DNA from: Cryptomeria japonica
Lineage: Eukaryota; Streptophyta; Pinopsida; Cupressales; Cupressaceae
Length of the DNA: 64,000 bases
Assembly: GCF_030272615.1 (NCBI RefSeq)
Contig: NC_081411.1
Location: 185,984,449 to 186,048,448, forward strand
Reading direction: 5' to 3'
Position 1 is the first letter of the stretch. The number at the start of each line of letters is the position of its first letter. The translations under genes were made by a program, and so were the position numbers. A model generated the notes under the pieces. That model saw only the letters and a list, made by a program, of their open reading frames with translations, had not been told where the DNA came from and did not search any database. This document shows positions 1 to 12,215 of the stretch, piece by piece.

Positions 1-600
1 ATTAAATCTTTATCTATTTAATCAATTCATTTATCTTCTTCAAACCCTTTTCTAATTTAAATAAATATCTTTATTTATTTAAATTATCTTTCTCCTAAAT
101 TAAATAGATATTTTATTTATTTAATTGGCCCCACTTCTTCTATTAATTAAATAAATCTTTAATTAATTAATTAAGTCATTATCTTTTTCCTCTATGATAT
201 ATGTCATTTATCTCTTAATTCCCCTCTATCTACCCCTGTCATTATTTTATTATTTCTTCTACCTACCCTTTAATCTTGGCCGACCATTTATTTTTTTCAC
301 TTCTTAATCTTATCCCTCCATTTTCTAAACTATCTTCTATATAAGAGGATTCTTTCATCAATATCAATCCTAATCAATACTTATGCAATTAATCCTTCTT
401 GCAATCAAGCAATTTCACAACCACAATCCATTTATTTAAGCTCTTGTGCACATACAAAATCTATCAGAAAATATATCAAACAAGATCAATGGAGATAGGA
501 GACAATGTAAATTGAAACCCTACTTGGCATGTGAATGGTAATATTGCTTCATTTGTTGATTTTCATGTTCCTAGGTATCTTCATTGGTGTATGGTGAATG
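1..600 (+). repeat. LTR fragment, gypsy B family, plus orientation
   Basis: This stretch is a diverged copy, in reverse complement, of the LTR at 20837-21648. Shared landmarks in the same order are a run of TTTATTTAATTAATT-type words, a stretch around 200-330 matching the complement of 21230-21380, and a block near 480-500 matching the complement of about 21025-21045. A TATA-like TATATAAG at 338-345 sits where the other LTR has TATATAG on its minus strand. Similarity fades near 590-640. No coding internal region follows, so this is a truncated or solo LTR remnant. It continues off the left edge of the window. Confidence 0.75.
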
Positions 601-759
601 TTTAGTTGTAGAACTACTTTTTTTTGGTTAGATCATTTTCACTATATACAATACCATTGCACCAAAAATATCATTTTACAAATAGGTCTTGTACATCCAA
701 ATAAAAAATTGTCCCGCGTCTAAATCTCCAAAAGACACTAAAATTTCCCATCAAATTAA

Positions 760-1410
760 TATTTTTTTATATTATGTTGTACCATATTATAATCTTTGTA
801 CACCATTCCTAATTAATATCTCTATATTTATTCTTTAATTAATATTTTGATCATCTATAAATATACATCTCATACATAATATAAAAAAATGCTAGAGAGT
901 AAGTGAATGAAGAAGGTATGGGAGGTAGAAATTCTGCTTGAATCATGTAGAATCCTCACTCTTACAAATTATTCACTCATATATATGCTTTCAACCTCAT
1001 AAGATCCATAGAAAATATAACTAATAAAAATTCAATATGTAAAACTAAAAATCAAAGTAAGAAAGTAGAGATATAAAAATAATGTATAACATTTTCATTT
1101 TACAAATACCTTCCAAGTATCATGGTGGTTTCTTAAATGGATTAGTTCTAGTTGCATCCCTAAAAGTGGAACCATCAATAACCCTTAGATCATCAACACA
1201 TTTAACCGTGTACCTCTTATCAATCAAAAATATATTATTTCACCCTCCATTAAAATGCCATGTGATATTAACATTTTCGATGCAAAACTTGGCTATAGCC
1301 ACCTCATCCTTGATATTATGCAAAGTTGACCCAATGAAATGAAGCCTTCTTCTACCATTGGACTTATCGTTATAGGCAATTTTTTTCACAAATGCTAACT
1401 ATTATAAAGA
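760..1410 (-). pseudogene. GMC oxidoreductase pseudogene, 3' end fragment
   Basis: The segment is a degraded copy of the 3' end of the intact GMC gene at 12216-15656, in the same orientation. About 760-880 matches the 3' flank of that gene, 900-960 matches its last exon, the intron follows, and 1100-1408 matches the end of exon 3, including the region of the conserved GMC C-terminal motifs. Reading frames are broken by several small indels, and similarity stops at about 1408 inside exon 3. Nothing corresponding to exons 1-2 is seen. The preserved intron position shows a genomic duplication rather than a retrocopy. No function is expected. Confidence 0.8.
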
Positions 1411-1429
1411 ACATTATTGGGAACAACAT

Positions 1430-2836
1430 TACTACCAGAAAGACCAAAAGAATCCTTGGTACCAATGTGGACCTCATAAAAACATTTTGAAGCAAAATTT
1501 GTTTTGTAAACATCAGTTGGAGAGACAATAAAATAAACTAAAATCATAGGATCAATAATTATATTGTTAGAAGTAGATTTGGATTGGGAAACAACACCAA
1601 CAAGTAAATTTGTAGCAAAATGGAGAGGAGAAGAAGTAACAGAGCAAGAGATGACCCTAGATATTTAAGAAAATCAAATGAACTAGGAGGAGAAGAAAAT
1701 GAGTATGTGGTTTTTAATCCTCTAAAATAACATTGTCCTCAAAAGTAGCATTAGGAAACATTGTATGGTGGTCACAAAAACATTCTTCCACCAAATTGAG
1801 AAAGATTTCCTACAATCACTATGAGAGAACTCAAGAGACAAATGCCCAATAGAAAAATAGAACCTATAAAGAAAAGGGATCCCCTCATAGTCAATTGGTT
1901 CATACCAAGATCTATCATTAACTTGCAAAATAACTTCACCAAGCAAAGATTTTAAAATGTTAACTTCAAGTAAAACGTAAGAAAAAGAATTATGACTAAA
2001 GATTCTAGTTAAAAATTTCACCTTCAAGAATCTATTGAAAGTATTACCAATAGAATCATAGAGTTCATCACACCAAAAATTAAGGGGAAGATATGACAAC
2101 CTTACCTATAGAAGTAAAATATCAAATGAATCTTTCAAATGATTGAAAGAAGAAACCTAAGGACACATTAAGAAAGGATGCAAATCTCACCTCTAAGACC
2201 TACCATCAAGTTAAGCCTGCTAATAATTTTAAAAATTAAATCACACTACAAAAAGAATTTTGATAGAAAGGTAAAGTTCTATTTTACCCTTGACCAAAAG
2301 AGACCAAGCCTTGGACAAAATTGAAAAAACCTATATGTTATACCTTTCTTACCAAAAATAATCTTCACATTCAAGCTTCCTAGAGGAATCACAGGAGAAG
2401 TATAAGCCTAGGGGACTGTTGATTTGATAGTTACCTTTATATTCACAAAAGCAGTAGGATTAGTAGTAGCCAACAAGATTTTTCTTAACAAGTATGTATA
2501 GGATTCTTACTCTTTAGAGCTAAAGGAAACATGAGGAGTAGAGGCCCCAACACAACCAACCAAAATATTAGTAGAGGAGGTCCCACCCATAGCTAGGGAA
2601 AAACAATTGAGAGAAGAACCCAAAGCTAGGGCATCCAGCTTAAGAGCTCCCACAATTGGAGCCACAATCATAGTCGTCATATGACTAGCAACAAGTAAAG
2701 AATAACCAAAATCGTGAGAAGAAAGATCCACAACTAAATCCCGTGGAGGCAGATCCACAGTAGAGGATTCAGCCATAAATAGGAGCGAGAATGTGGAATT
2801 TAAAAATGGCAGTGAATGAGAGCAAGAAGAAGACAT
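1430..2836 (-). mobile_element. LINE ORF1 remnant (DUF4283-like), truncated
   Basis: On the minus strand, 2099-1722 translates into 125 residues that read like the ORF1 protein of plant L1-type LINEs: a LPLNFW start, a segment with GRFLK-like character (FNRFLKV), a VNDRSWYEPIDYEGIPF region and then FSIGHLSLEF, where functional copies have a CCHC knuckle of the form C..CGHL...C. Both cysteines before the GHL are lost here (YRFYFSIGHL). Upstream, 2836-2507 is an acidic, Ser-rich open frame starting MSSSCSH that could be the ORF1 N-terminus; the two pieces are not in one frame. No reverse transcriptase or endonuclease is visible, so this is a dead fragment. The LINE call rests on recognising the DUF4283-like pattern. 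Confidence 0.6.
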
Positions 2837-2839
2837 TTA

Positions 2840-5480
2840 TAGAGCCTGCACTATTCCACACAAGACATATCTTATAATGTTATGATTGGGGTTGCATCAA
2901 GTTTTTAAATGACATTTATTTAACTAGTATATCTATATTTAAAAAATATAGGTAAAATATGTCAAGAGATATCTTATAATAGAAGAGGATCATCTGTAAA
3001 ATAAATGTTCTTCAAAAATACTAAATCCCAAAAATACAAATCCATTAATGTTTTTCTATGAATCTAGCTAGGGACAAGTGGCGAGGGTTCTATTTTATTT
3101 AGAGTAATAAAATAACACCTCCACAAAAGTTGAAATATGACATATTTCATGCATTTACCTGTCATTTGCATGTCAAATTGTTTCAAAAATGGATTTTTGT
3201 TTGCGAACATTTTGATGTCATTGTAGATGCCTCTCGACATAATGATTATTATTTTTAATAAATAGTTTCAGAAATACATATACACAATGCTTATTACTTT
3301 GCTCACATAGAGGAAAAATAAGTGGCTGATGCTTCTTGTGGCTATAAGATGCAACTCTTGATAATTTCTAATAAATATTTTTATTTGAATATAAAATAAC
3401 AAATAACAAATTATTTATTCAAATATAAAATAACAAATAACAAATTATTTATTCAATTAGTAGTTCATGCACATCCTTAAAAGAGGGGAATGCTTCATCT
3501 ATGAAATTTTCTTCTACTCTAAATAAATATTTTGATTCCTTCTCATTAAAGTTAGTTTGAAGTGTCAATTTTTATTGCCTACACATTGATACTTCTTTTA
3601 GAAAATATTTTTTAACATATTATTCAATATAAATATCATCTTGAGAAATAAAATATATTTAATATTATCTAGGATTAATTAAATGATTGATTAATCAAAT
3701 TAATTAGATATAAATATTGGTCATACTAAAAGAAATAATATATTAATTAGAAAAAAAAAGTTTTAATTTTTTGTTAATTTGTTGTTGTTTTTTTATTAGA
3801 TAAGGTGGAAAGGGATCTTATACCCAAATTTATAACAAAAGAGAAGTTCAAATACATTTGACCAATTGATACACCAACATAACTCCAAAATGATTAAAAA
3901 AAATAGAGAACAAAAAATAAAAGATAAAAATATATAGTGGAATAATTAGACTTCATATTATGGAGAATCATTAGAGCATTCCATTCATCCATGACTAGGT
4001 TCAATGTTTTATTACATTTGTATAGAATTGTTTCCTTGTTGCACTTTTTCACCTCCTAGATTTTTTAGTTCCTTTTAAATCTTTGTGCCTCTTATCCTCT
4101 AGCTCTCTCCTCTTTATGTTGAGATCTTCTTATAAATAAGTCATATAGGTCATAAAAAATTCCATTGGGTCTTTAGTGATAGAGAGAAACATGACCGAGG
4201 AATCTTCAAAATCAAATAATTTTCTATCCAATGGATTTAGTTTCTCCTCTAATTTTCTCTACATATCCTTTTGGTATTCATAATTATATATCTCCTTTTC
4301 GTAGTCATAATTATCCTCATCATCATTTTTTCTTACTCTCTTTATGATTTTTGAGGTAAGACTATGGAAGCCTAGTTAGTTTCCAAAGAATTATTCTCAA
4401 TGGGATTTAAGTAGGATTAAAAAATGTCTTTAGGGGATAGGTCCAGATGGATTTTTTAGGTGGATTAAGAATATTCTCCTTCACTTTCTTAGAATCAAAA
4501 TGATGCCCATGTAAGCCTTCATTACAAAATGAACCTTTTTTAAATTAATGTTGGGTTGTATTAGAGTATGGGGGATATATTTATGTAGATTGAATTGGTA
4601 ATGATAGTTAATGAAATGTTGATGCAAGGGAGATATGTACCATTCATATTTGAGGCTCCAATGAGGTTAAAATGTAGAACAGAAAGCTAATCAAATTTAT
4701 ATACCTTAACTACACTAGGAGAGAAAAATGGTAAGTATGAATGACATTCAAATGGCCTTTTAAAGTAAAATATTTTGTTATATGCCCACTTACCTCATCC
4801 TAAGGCTTTGGAAGCCCCTACCTCTTGTAGCAATTTTGAAACTGAACTAGTTTTTCCCCCTTTTTAAGGAAATCCTCTACAAACTCCTTGTCATAGGATT
4901 TATGACTTCTCTTTACCTTTTTCCCATGGAAACTAATACCACTAGACTCAATAATCAATTCCTTAATCACAATGATATCCGCCCCACTATTTTTGGCTTC
5001 ACTTATATTTCATTGACAATTTCCATAATTCATTTTGTATTTCCTTCTTTTTTGAGGGAGCTTCATAATACACACAATTCAATAAGCACAAATTATCACT
5101 AATTATATTCTTAATTTATGTAAATTAATCTATTAGCTAGTCATTTTTCCCTTTTATGGAACAACAATATGAATGGACATTTATTTTATGTTAGGCATGA
5201 AGTAGCTACACACACTTATTTTAAATAACTTATATTTCAAAATCCATAAATTTATATCATTTTCATGATTCTTTATTTCTTCCCTTTCTACTTTCTCATG
5301 CTTTCTCATATAGATTCACATCCATACCAAAGTAAGGGGAATAGAAAAAACATACCTTAAAAGTTATATTACTCTATTTTATTGCATTTTGTGTGGAATT
5401 TATGATTATGGGGAATAAAAACATATACTTGAAATTTAATTTGTTTCTTTATTTTATGTTAATTTATATGAATTTTTTTT
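2840..5480. other. Gene-free AT-rich stretch
   Basis: No coding region can be supported here. The open frame at 4902-5102 (66 codons) has no recognisable motif and biased AT composition. A direct repeat of about 38 bp built on ATAAAATAACAAATAACAAA lies at 3385-3455. The rest looks like old, eroded repeat sequence without clear ends. Confidence 0.5.
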
Positions 5481-5715
5481 TCCAACTCTAGAGGTATCCT
5501 TGCAACCCAACCTAGCACTCAACCTTCCTTACCTTGGTCTTACTTATTGCCAAGTTGAGGCCAAGAAAGGGTGATTTGAGGCAAGACTAGTCCTATAGGG
5601 ATGTATGTAGCTGCTCACAACTCAAACCTTGAAGTTGAACCCAAGACCAATGGGGAGAAAACCCACAACTCCACTACTCATGTGGGCTCAAATTTATGTG
5701 GAAGTTCTACATTCA
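5480..5715 (-). mobile_element. Possible tRNA-derived SINE
   Basis: Read on the minus strand, the segment begins with a sequence resembling a Pol III A box (TGAGCCCACATGAGTAGTGG). About 35 bases later comes a B-box-like GGGTTCAACTT, the spacing expected for a tRNA-derived SINE head. It ends in an AT-rich tail on the left. No target site duplication was found, so the call is weak. It may be a relative of the better supported SINE at 8312-8554. Confidence 0.35.
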
Positions 5716-6159
5716 TTATATTATTCTAATTTTTTTCACTTGCTAGCTAAACTTAAATCTAATGATATAGAATTTTAATATGTCAATCAATTAATTGTAG
5801 AATAGGTCTAATCCAATTTGTAGGGTTCTTACTTCTTATGCTAAGTCACACTTATGGTGTAGTATAATTTAGAATTCAAATTCTAAATTTCTTATTTCTT
5901 ATGCCAACTTTCTAGTATTATAACCTAGAACCTATTAGCTAATGAGAACTATACGTCTTGAGTTGTGTACATTTATAACCTATATCTAGAATATATTAAG
6001 TTATTTATGATAGTCATTTTAGATAGATTCACTTTATAAAGAATATACATTAAGATAATTTTAGTTGAGTACATCTTGACATTTGAACTCTTGCATTTGG
6101 CATGTTTTCAAATCTTATTAATGTCAATTTAAAAAAAAAGAGGTTTACCCTATGTCTAG

Positions 6160-6326
6160 AGTAGATCCTTAAAGCTATTTTGTAGCATCACCAATTACTC
6201 AATTTTAAGTACAAGCATGGGTGACTATATTTAAAAATAATCATTAGTATCTAAAACTAATCCTTGTAGGAGCTATGTTGTAGGATCATTGATTTCTCAA
6301 ATTTAAGTACAAACATCGATGATTAT
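6160..6326. repeat. Diverged tandem duplication, about 95 bp unit, interrupted
   Basis: Two diverged units of about 95 bp (roughly 6165-6258 and 6259-6326) share the succession CCTT, GCTAT.TTGTAG, AATTTAAGTACAA and ATGATTAT/GTGACTAT. The second unit stops abruptly at 6326. Its expected continuation, TTAGTATCTA followed by AATCCTTGTAGGAG, is found only at 11461 onward. The unit was therefore split by the insertion described at 6327-11445. Confidence 0.6.
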
Positions 6327-6349
6327 GGGCTATCCCATAATAATGGTTC

Positions 6350-6560
6350 CCGCTTTTTCCAACAAAAAAATTTGGCGCAGGCGGGAAAAAAAATTGGGGG
6401 CGGGGGGATTGGGGGGGGACGTGGCTGGGTCGAACGAACTAGGGGTGTTCGAGAAACCCCCCTTGTAGGGTTCGATCGAACCTGCCATCAGCACCACATC
6501 ACCATGCCCTATCAGTAGGAGCTAGGCATTCTCACCTTTCATCTTTCGACCTACATTATT
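6350..6560. other. GC-rich block with G-quadruplex-like runs
   Basis: In a region otherwise above 70 percent AT, this block is GC-rich and contains guanine runs of 3, 5, 6 and 8 between 6382 and 6418, separated by short loops; such an arrangement could form an intrastrand quadruplex. It lies just inside the left end of the 5.1-kb insertion. No open frame is supported. Confidence 0.5.
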
Positions 6561-7059
6561 TCATGTGCACAAAATAACCTTTTTTTTGTTTAATAATGTT
6601 TTTTTTATTAAATTTATTTAAAAAATAATAAATAATTTGTTTGTTAATTTATTTTTTAATTGAATAATTGTATATTTATTGTTTTTCAGCATTTTAGAAA
6701 TTTTTTTGAAAATTTAAAGTTTTGATTTAAAGCCAATTTGTTTTAAAAATTAAATAACTGTATATGTATTTTTTTTCAATTTTTTAAAAAAATGTTGTGA
6801 AAAACTTAGAAAACTATGGTACTAAATTAAAACTTAGAAAAAAGTTAAGAAAGACATTAGAAAAATTAAAAATTAGAAAAATGTTACAAAACTAAATATA
6901 ATAAATTAAAACACTAGAAAAAATTTAATAAATTTAAATTTAAAAAAACATTATAAAACTTAGATAACAAATTTAAACAAATTAGACAAAATAAAACCTC
7001 TATGACCTCTTTTCACATCCTATTACACACACAACATGACCCCTTAGGACCTCTTAAGA

Positions 7060-8120
7060 CCACATGTGACCCCGACGACACTATATGTCCCCTTAGGGCC
7101 ATAGAGGATCACATAGCAGACCCTAAGGGGTCATATGTGGTCCTAAGGGGTCACGCATGTGTTCTAACACATGCATGACCCCTTAGGACCACACGTGACC
7201 CCTTATAAAATCCTAGTGTGTATGACATACCCCTTAGTCCATCACATAGTGTCCTAAGGGGTTATATGTGGTCCTAAGGTGTCACACATGTGTTAACAAA
7301 TGCATCACCTCTTAGGACCACATATGACCCTTTATAACATCTTAGTGTGTGCGACATACCCCTTAGGATCACATAGTGTCCTAAGGGGTCATATGTGGTC
7401 CTAAGGGGTCACACATGTGTTCTAACACGTGTGTGTCCCCTTAGGACATATGACACCTTATAAAATCCTTGTGTGAACGACATACCCCTCAGTCCATCAC
7501 ATAGTGTCCTAAGAGGTCATATGTGGTCCTAAGGGGTCACGCATGTGTTGTGACCCATTAGGACCACACATGACCCCTTATAATATCCTATTGTATACAA
7601 CATGTACCCCTTATGATCACATAGTATCCTAGAAGGGGTCATATGTGGTCATAAGGGGTCATGCATGTGTGTTCGAACACTGTACATGTGTGAACCCTTA
7701 GGACCACATATGACCCCTTATAACATCCTAGTGTCTACAACATACGATCCCTTAAGATCACATGTATAGTGTCCTAAGGGGTTGAATATGTGGTCCTAAG
7801 GGGTCATGCATGTGTTCTAACACATGTGTGACCCCTCAGGACCATATATGACCCCTTATAACATCCTACTGTACATACAACATTCCCCTTAGGATCACAT
7901 AGTGTCCTAAGGGGTCATATATGGTCCTAAGAGGTCACACGTGTGTTCTAACACATGCATGACCCCTTAGAACTGCATATGACCCCTTATAAAATCCTAG
8001 TGTGTACGACATATTGGTCCCTTAAGATCACATACATTAATGTCCTAAGGGGTCACACATGTGTTCTAAAAGATGCGTGATCCCTTCGAACCGCATATGA
8101 CCCCTTATAAAATCTCTCTT
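7060..8120. repeat. Minisatellite, 120-141 bp unit with internal dyads
   Basis: About eight units follow one another. Using the word ATCACATAG and its variants as a marker (7241, 7368, 7496, 7616, 7757, 7894, 8027), spacings are 127, 128, 120, 141, 137 and 133 bp. Each unit holds CCTAAGGGGTCATATGTGG and, further on, its inverse, so every repeat can fold into a long hairpin around ACACATGTGT / ACACATGCAT centres. Units differ by substitutions and small indels, indicating an old array. No protein is encoded. Confidence 0.9.
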
Positions 8121-8311
8121 CCCTTATTTTTCTCAACTGGCATGTGTTTTAATTTTTTTAAATTATGTTTTAATTTAGTACATGATGTATATATCTTTAA
8201 TGATCTCTCTCTCTCTCTCTCTAAAATTAATGTTATCTCTCTCTTGAATTAATGTTTTAATAATTTAAAATGTATGTATGCAATTTATATAGATAAATTT
8301 ATATATGTTTT

Positions 8312-8354
8312 TTCTTTTTTTGATAGGTAATAGGCCGTAGCCGCAATTTTTTGA

Positions 8355-8404
<50 letters not shown>

Positions 8405-8554
8405 GTTTGATTAGATTTGACCCAAGACCTTCCCCATTCTATGGAAGGCCAAGAGTCACAGCTTAGAGATCCACTTTAGATGTCCCTATTGGGAATTGAA
8501 CTTGGGTCTCCATAGTGAGAACCCAGTGTTTTAACCAGTTAAGCTCAACCCCTT
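8312..8554 (-). mobile_element. tRNA-derived SINE with target site duplications
   Basis: Read on the minus strand, it starts GGGGTTGAGCTTAACTGGTT, a good Pol III A box. About 30 bases later comes the B box AGTTCAATTCC. It ends in an A-rich tail (8312-8321 on the plus strand). It is flanked by a 21-bp direct duplication differing by one base, AGATAAATTTATATATGTTTT at 8291-8311 and AGACAAATTTATATATGTTTT at 8555-8575. Other units of the surrounding tandem array have this word only once, which confirms a real insertion. An (ATT)n run of about 50 bp expanded inside the body. Confidence 0.85.
8354..8404. repeat. (ATT)n microsatellite inside the SINE
   Basis: About 17 uninterrupted trinucleotide repeats lie in the 3' half of the minus-strand SINE. 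A run this long is likely to be length-polymorphic. Confidence 0.95.
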
Positions 8555-9149
8555 AGACAAATTTATATATGTTTTAATTTAGTAATTGTATGTATATATC
8601 TTTAATGATGTCTCTCTCTCTCTGAAATTAATGTTATATCTCTATCTAGATGTCATGATTTAAATGATCTCCCTCTCTCTCTCATTAATATTTTAATAAT
8701 TTAAAATGTATGTATGCGATCTATATAGATAAATTTATATATGTTTTAATTTAGTACATGATATATATATCTTTAATGATCTCTCTCTCTTTGTGTCATG
8801 AAAATGATCTCACTCTCGCTCTCATTAATGTTTTAATAATTTAAAATGTACATGTATGCAATCTCTATATAGATAAAATTATATATTTTTAATTATCTCC
8901 CTCTCACTCGAGCTTTAAAATTATTTATTTAAAAATTTGAATTATGCGAGAACTTCATGTATATATATCTATGAATTATCTGAGAACTTCACATGTGTAC
9001 ATTTTAATTTTTAATGAGCTCAAGATTAATGATCTCTCTCTCTCTCTCTTTAGATTTTAACTGGTTTTAATTTTTAATGTTTTAAATTGAATACTCTTCA
9101 TGTGTGTGTGCTTATTTATTTATTGTATTATTATGACCTACCTAGATAG

Positions 9150-11120
9150 ATGGCATCCTAGGATCTAGTCCATGATCATGTACCTAATCAGGATCCACCT
9201 ACATAGGCTCCTAATAAGGATCCACCTACACAAGCTCCTAATTAGGAGCCACATGATGATATAGATCCTCCACACCAAGATCCCCCATTGCCTAATATTG
9301 ATACCATTTTCCACTACAGTGACCGTGAGCTATAGAGGTTGAGGCTCATATTAGATGACCCACGGACTGATGACATGTACAAGAGTACATGCGAATCCAT
9401 TTTTGATAGTTTGCATACATTGAGGGATCGCCTAGTTAGTCACACCTCATTTTCACCTCAGGTTATAGTTGATATTTATAGATAGTTGAGGAGTGAGGCG
9501 AGGGATCATGATTCTTTTATTGATGTGGTGACGATAGTCTCAAAGGAGACCATCAAGGAGAGATGTTTTCCACAGTATCAGGAGAAGAGTAAGGTGAGAG
9601 GATATCAGGTCATGAGTTGTATCAATCTATAGGTTGCATCATTGATTTACCCATGCTTCTTAACTGCCCATTGTCGTTATCCTAATAACGACTAGAAACC
9701 GTTATACTTTGCACAACATGTATTTGCTGAGGTTCATTGTCAAATGAAACCAAACTACCTTGATATTCCAACATATTATGGACAAGGGAGGGGCACGATT
9801 TCTGACAGAGATGCACATCGTAGGCATGACAGAGCTTCTCCTAAACACAAGGACCTTGTTGGTGAGAGATTTCTGACAATAGTCTCAGCCCTTGCCCCCA
9901 TAGTGGATCACGTTGTGATTGCTTCTCAGAGAGAAGAAATTGATAGGATTGGACAGATTGCATCAACATCAGCCACCATATCATCTGACAGTTGCATCAA
10001 TAGTAGCCACCATATCATCTGATAGGCTGGGTAGATATATGATGAGTCGACCAAGTTTGAGATCATCCACAGATCATGCATCTTCTAGTCATGGGGTGGC
10101 TTCAAATTCAAATGATTAGTATATTATTACTGGCATCCCCTCCCTAGATTAGGTAGTGGCTATAGTAGGAGGTGGTAGACATGTAAAGATGTTGTAATAT
10201 TTAGTCGAGGACCTACTACATTCTTACCATTTTATTTCATCTCGACTTGGGATACCATTAGCTGTTGTTAGAGAGGAGATTCTCAGAGACAGATAGTTGC
10301 CATTACATCAATGCATACCCCAAGGTAGTCACAACATTCTCATCACTCTACGCATGCTCTGGGCACTGACCCACCTATAGATCACTCTGTTGCTACAAAG
10401 GAGGAGATACGATCTGATCAGTTCCATATAATAGATGTGGGCTTGGATTCATTTGACGAGTAGCTATGAGGTTTGAACCATATTGGGTTTATAAATATGC
10501 TACTATAGTCAGACACTTAATCCATTATGCCTAGTCATCTAGTTAGCCCCTTACACTCCTCAATCATACATACAACCAGAGAGAGATATGAAGGCACAAG
10601 TGATGTGGTTGATATGATCATAGGACATGATTAGACTATACAACCTACTCTTGATACACAGGTATGTACATGTGTGTTTAAATTTTTAAAAGATGTATAT
10701 GTTGTAATGTACGATAAATCTATATAGATCATTTAATAAATAATAGAAGTTAACTTGTATCATTTAAATTGAACCTGGACTAATCCTTAAATACATGTAC
10801 ATATGTATATGTATAACAGTTAGATCATGTCAATCCTAGCTTGAGCTCTGAGTGTGTGCGTAGGAGAGATTCTTTCGATGCTACATGGGTTTTTAGTGGA
10901 CAGGTTAGTTATGGTTTTTTGTATATATGTACATGTATGTATGTGCGTTACAATTTATATTTTAATTTAAATTTAACTAGTTAGATTTGATCATATTTAA
11001 AAATATGCACATATGTATATGTGTAGAGATCTATATTTAATATTTAAATAAATTCTACTTTTGCAGGGGTCTATTGGACATCCAAACTCTCCCTCAGATG
11101 GTCACTCTGTTCGTGGATGA
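9150..11120 (+). pseudogene. Decayed transposon-type gene with small 3' exons
   Basis: I do not recognise the protein. A long first exon (about 9150-10661) has readable stretches broken by several stop codons and frame changes; 9744-10022 is the longest open part, with the residues QMKPNYLDIPTYYGQGRG near its start. Then come exons in constant phase 0: 10820-10903 (84 nt, preceded by AACAG, followed by GTTAGT) and a terminal exon 11067-11120 (preceded by TTGCAG, ending TGA). This architecture and the residue style (TTR....DVVD before the first donor, G-IGHP in the last exon) resemble the second gene of the transposon at 59237-60410. The relation is inferred from layout and short motifs only. 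Confidence 0.5.
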
Positions 11121-11445
11121 CATGATGCATGTTGATTTGCTAGACTTTATAGCTCATTTATTTATCTTTTTATATATGTACATTTTAGACCTTCATATTA
11201 TATATTCATACATGTATTAATTTTCTAGATTATACTTTATATAGTTTGTGTTTGATCAGATTATATATTTCATGCATGTATGTTAGATTATGTACTTTAT
11301 ACAGTTTGTGTTTGATCCTGGATTATATATATCATGTGCATGTATGGTTAGATTATACTTTATATGTATATTTTTTACATTTGATCTTGGATTATATATC
11401 ACATCATTTGTATTCAAATTATATATGATCATGTACATGTAGATA

Positions 11446-12215
11446 TTTTGCAAAAGATCTTTAGTATCTATAAGTAATCCTTGTAGGAGAAAAGTGTCCC
11501 AAGACTAGGCTTAGACTAGTTAGAAGCATATAAAATTTTAGATGGGATTTTCAATAGCTCCATATCATTATCTCAAACTTTAATTTCTAATTTTATTATA
11601 ACCACTCAAGCAATAAAAAATTTAAAGTTGACAACATGGCATGGACTACATAATATTTCTAGTTCTCTCTCAAATATTTCAATAACTCAATTATCCATTT
11701 ATTGTAGTCTCAACTTATTTTCTTAGAGTAATTTAGATATTTGAGTTAGAAAAGATAGTATAAATATTTTTATTATATCACAAGTGTATATTTTTATCTT
11801 TAAAATATATCTATTATTTTTCATAAAAACACATAAATTTCATAAACATCTTACAATTTATATTATACTAAAAATTAAAAAAATATTATAAATCTATATC
11901 ATGTCAATATATTTAATTAAAAAGACACCATTCATAACTAGTTTTTACATTCAAATAAAAAATAAATAAAAACATGTGTGTTGAGTCTAGAAAAACCTCC
12001 AGCAAAACATTATTTTTTTTCATAAGAATAATACTCTATTATGTTATTCCATATACTTATAAACTCTGTACATTATTCCTTATTAGTATCTCCATATTTA
12101 TTCTTTAACGAATATCTTAGACATTTATAAAAAATATATCTAATATATGATATTGGAAAATCCAAGAGATAAAAGGCTTTGAAGAAGGTATGGAGGGTAG
12201 AAAATTCTCCTTGAA
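11446..12215. other. Downstream region of the GMC gene, no gene
   Basis: AT-rich spacer. The part from about 12000 to 12215 is the 3' flank of the GMC gene and is the portion also present in the pseudogene copy near 760-880. The open frame at 12073-12267 on the minus strand is only exon 4 of the GMC gene read in another frame. Confidence 0.6.

Larger units (their letters stand above)
8150..8900. repeat. Tandem repeats with CT-microsatellites
   Basis: About three imperfect units share the order GTTTTAATTTAGTA, a TATATATCTTTAATGAT word, a (CT)n run, TTTTAATAATTTAAAATGTA, GATAAATTTATATATGTTTT. The first two units are separated by the SINE at 8312-8554. Similar CT runs continue to about 9050 with less order. 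Confidence 0.75.
6327..11445 (+). mobile_element. Inserted element of about 5.1 kb, type unresolved
   Basis: The boundaries are inferred from the tandem repeat it interrupts: unit 2 ends at 6326 and resumes between about 11444 and 11460. Inside are a GC-rich block with G runs, a dyad-rich minisatellite, CT-rich tandem repeats, a SINE, and a decayed plus-strand gene that ends in small phase-0 exons. The left edge begins GGGCTATCCC, like the GGGT termini of the transposon at 28727-62797, but no matching inverted terminus was found at the right edge. It may be a truncated relative of that transposon carrying only a version of its second gene; this is inference. Confidence 0.45.

Noticed and set aside
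1082-1342. Plus-strand 86-codon open frame
   Set aside because: It is antisense to the GMC pseudogene; the homology is on the minus strand.
7060-8120. CRISPR-like array
   Set aside because: Units are long and imperfect, there are no unique equal-length spacers, and the sequence is plant nuclear.
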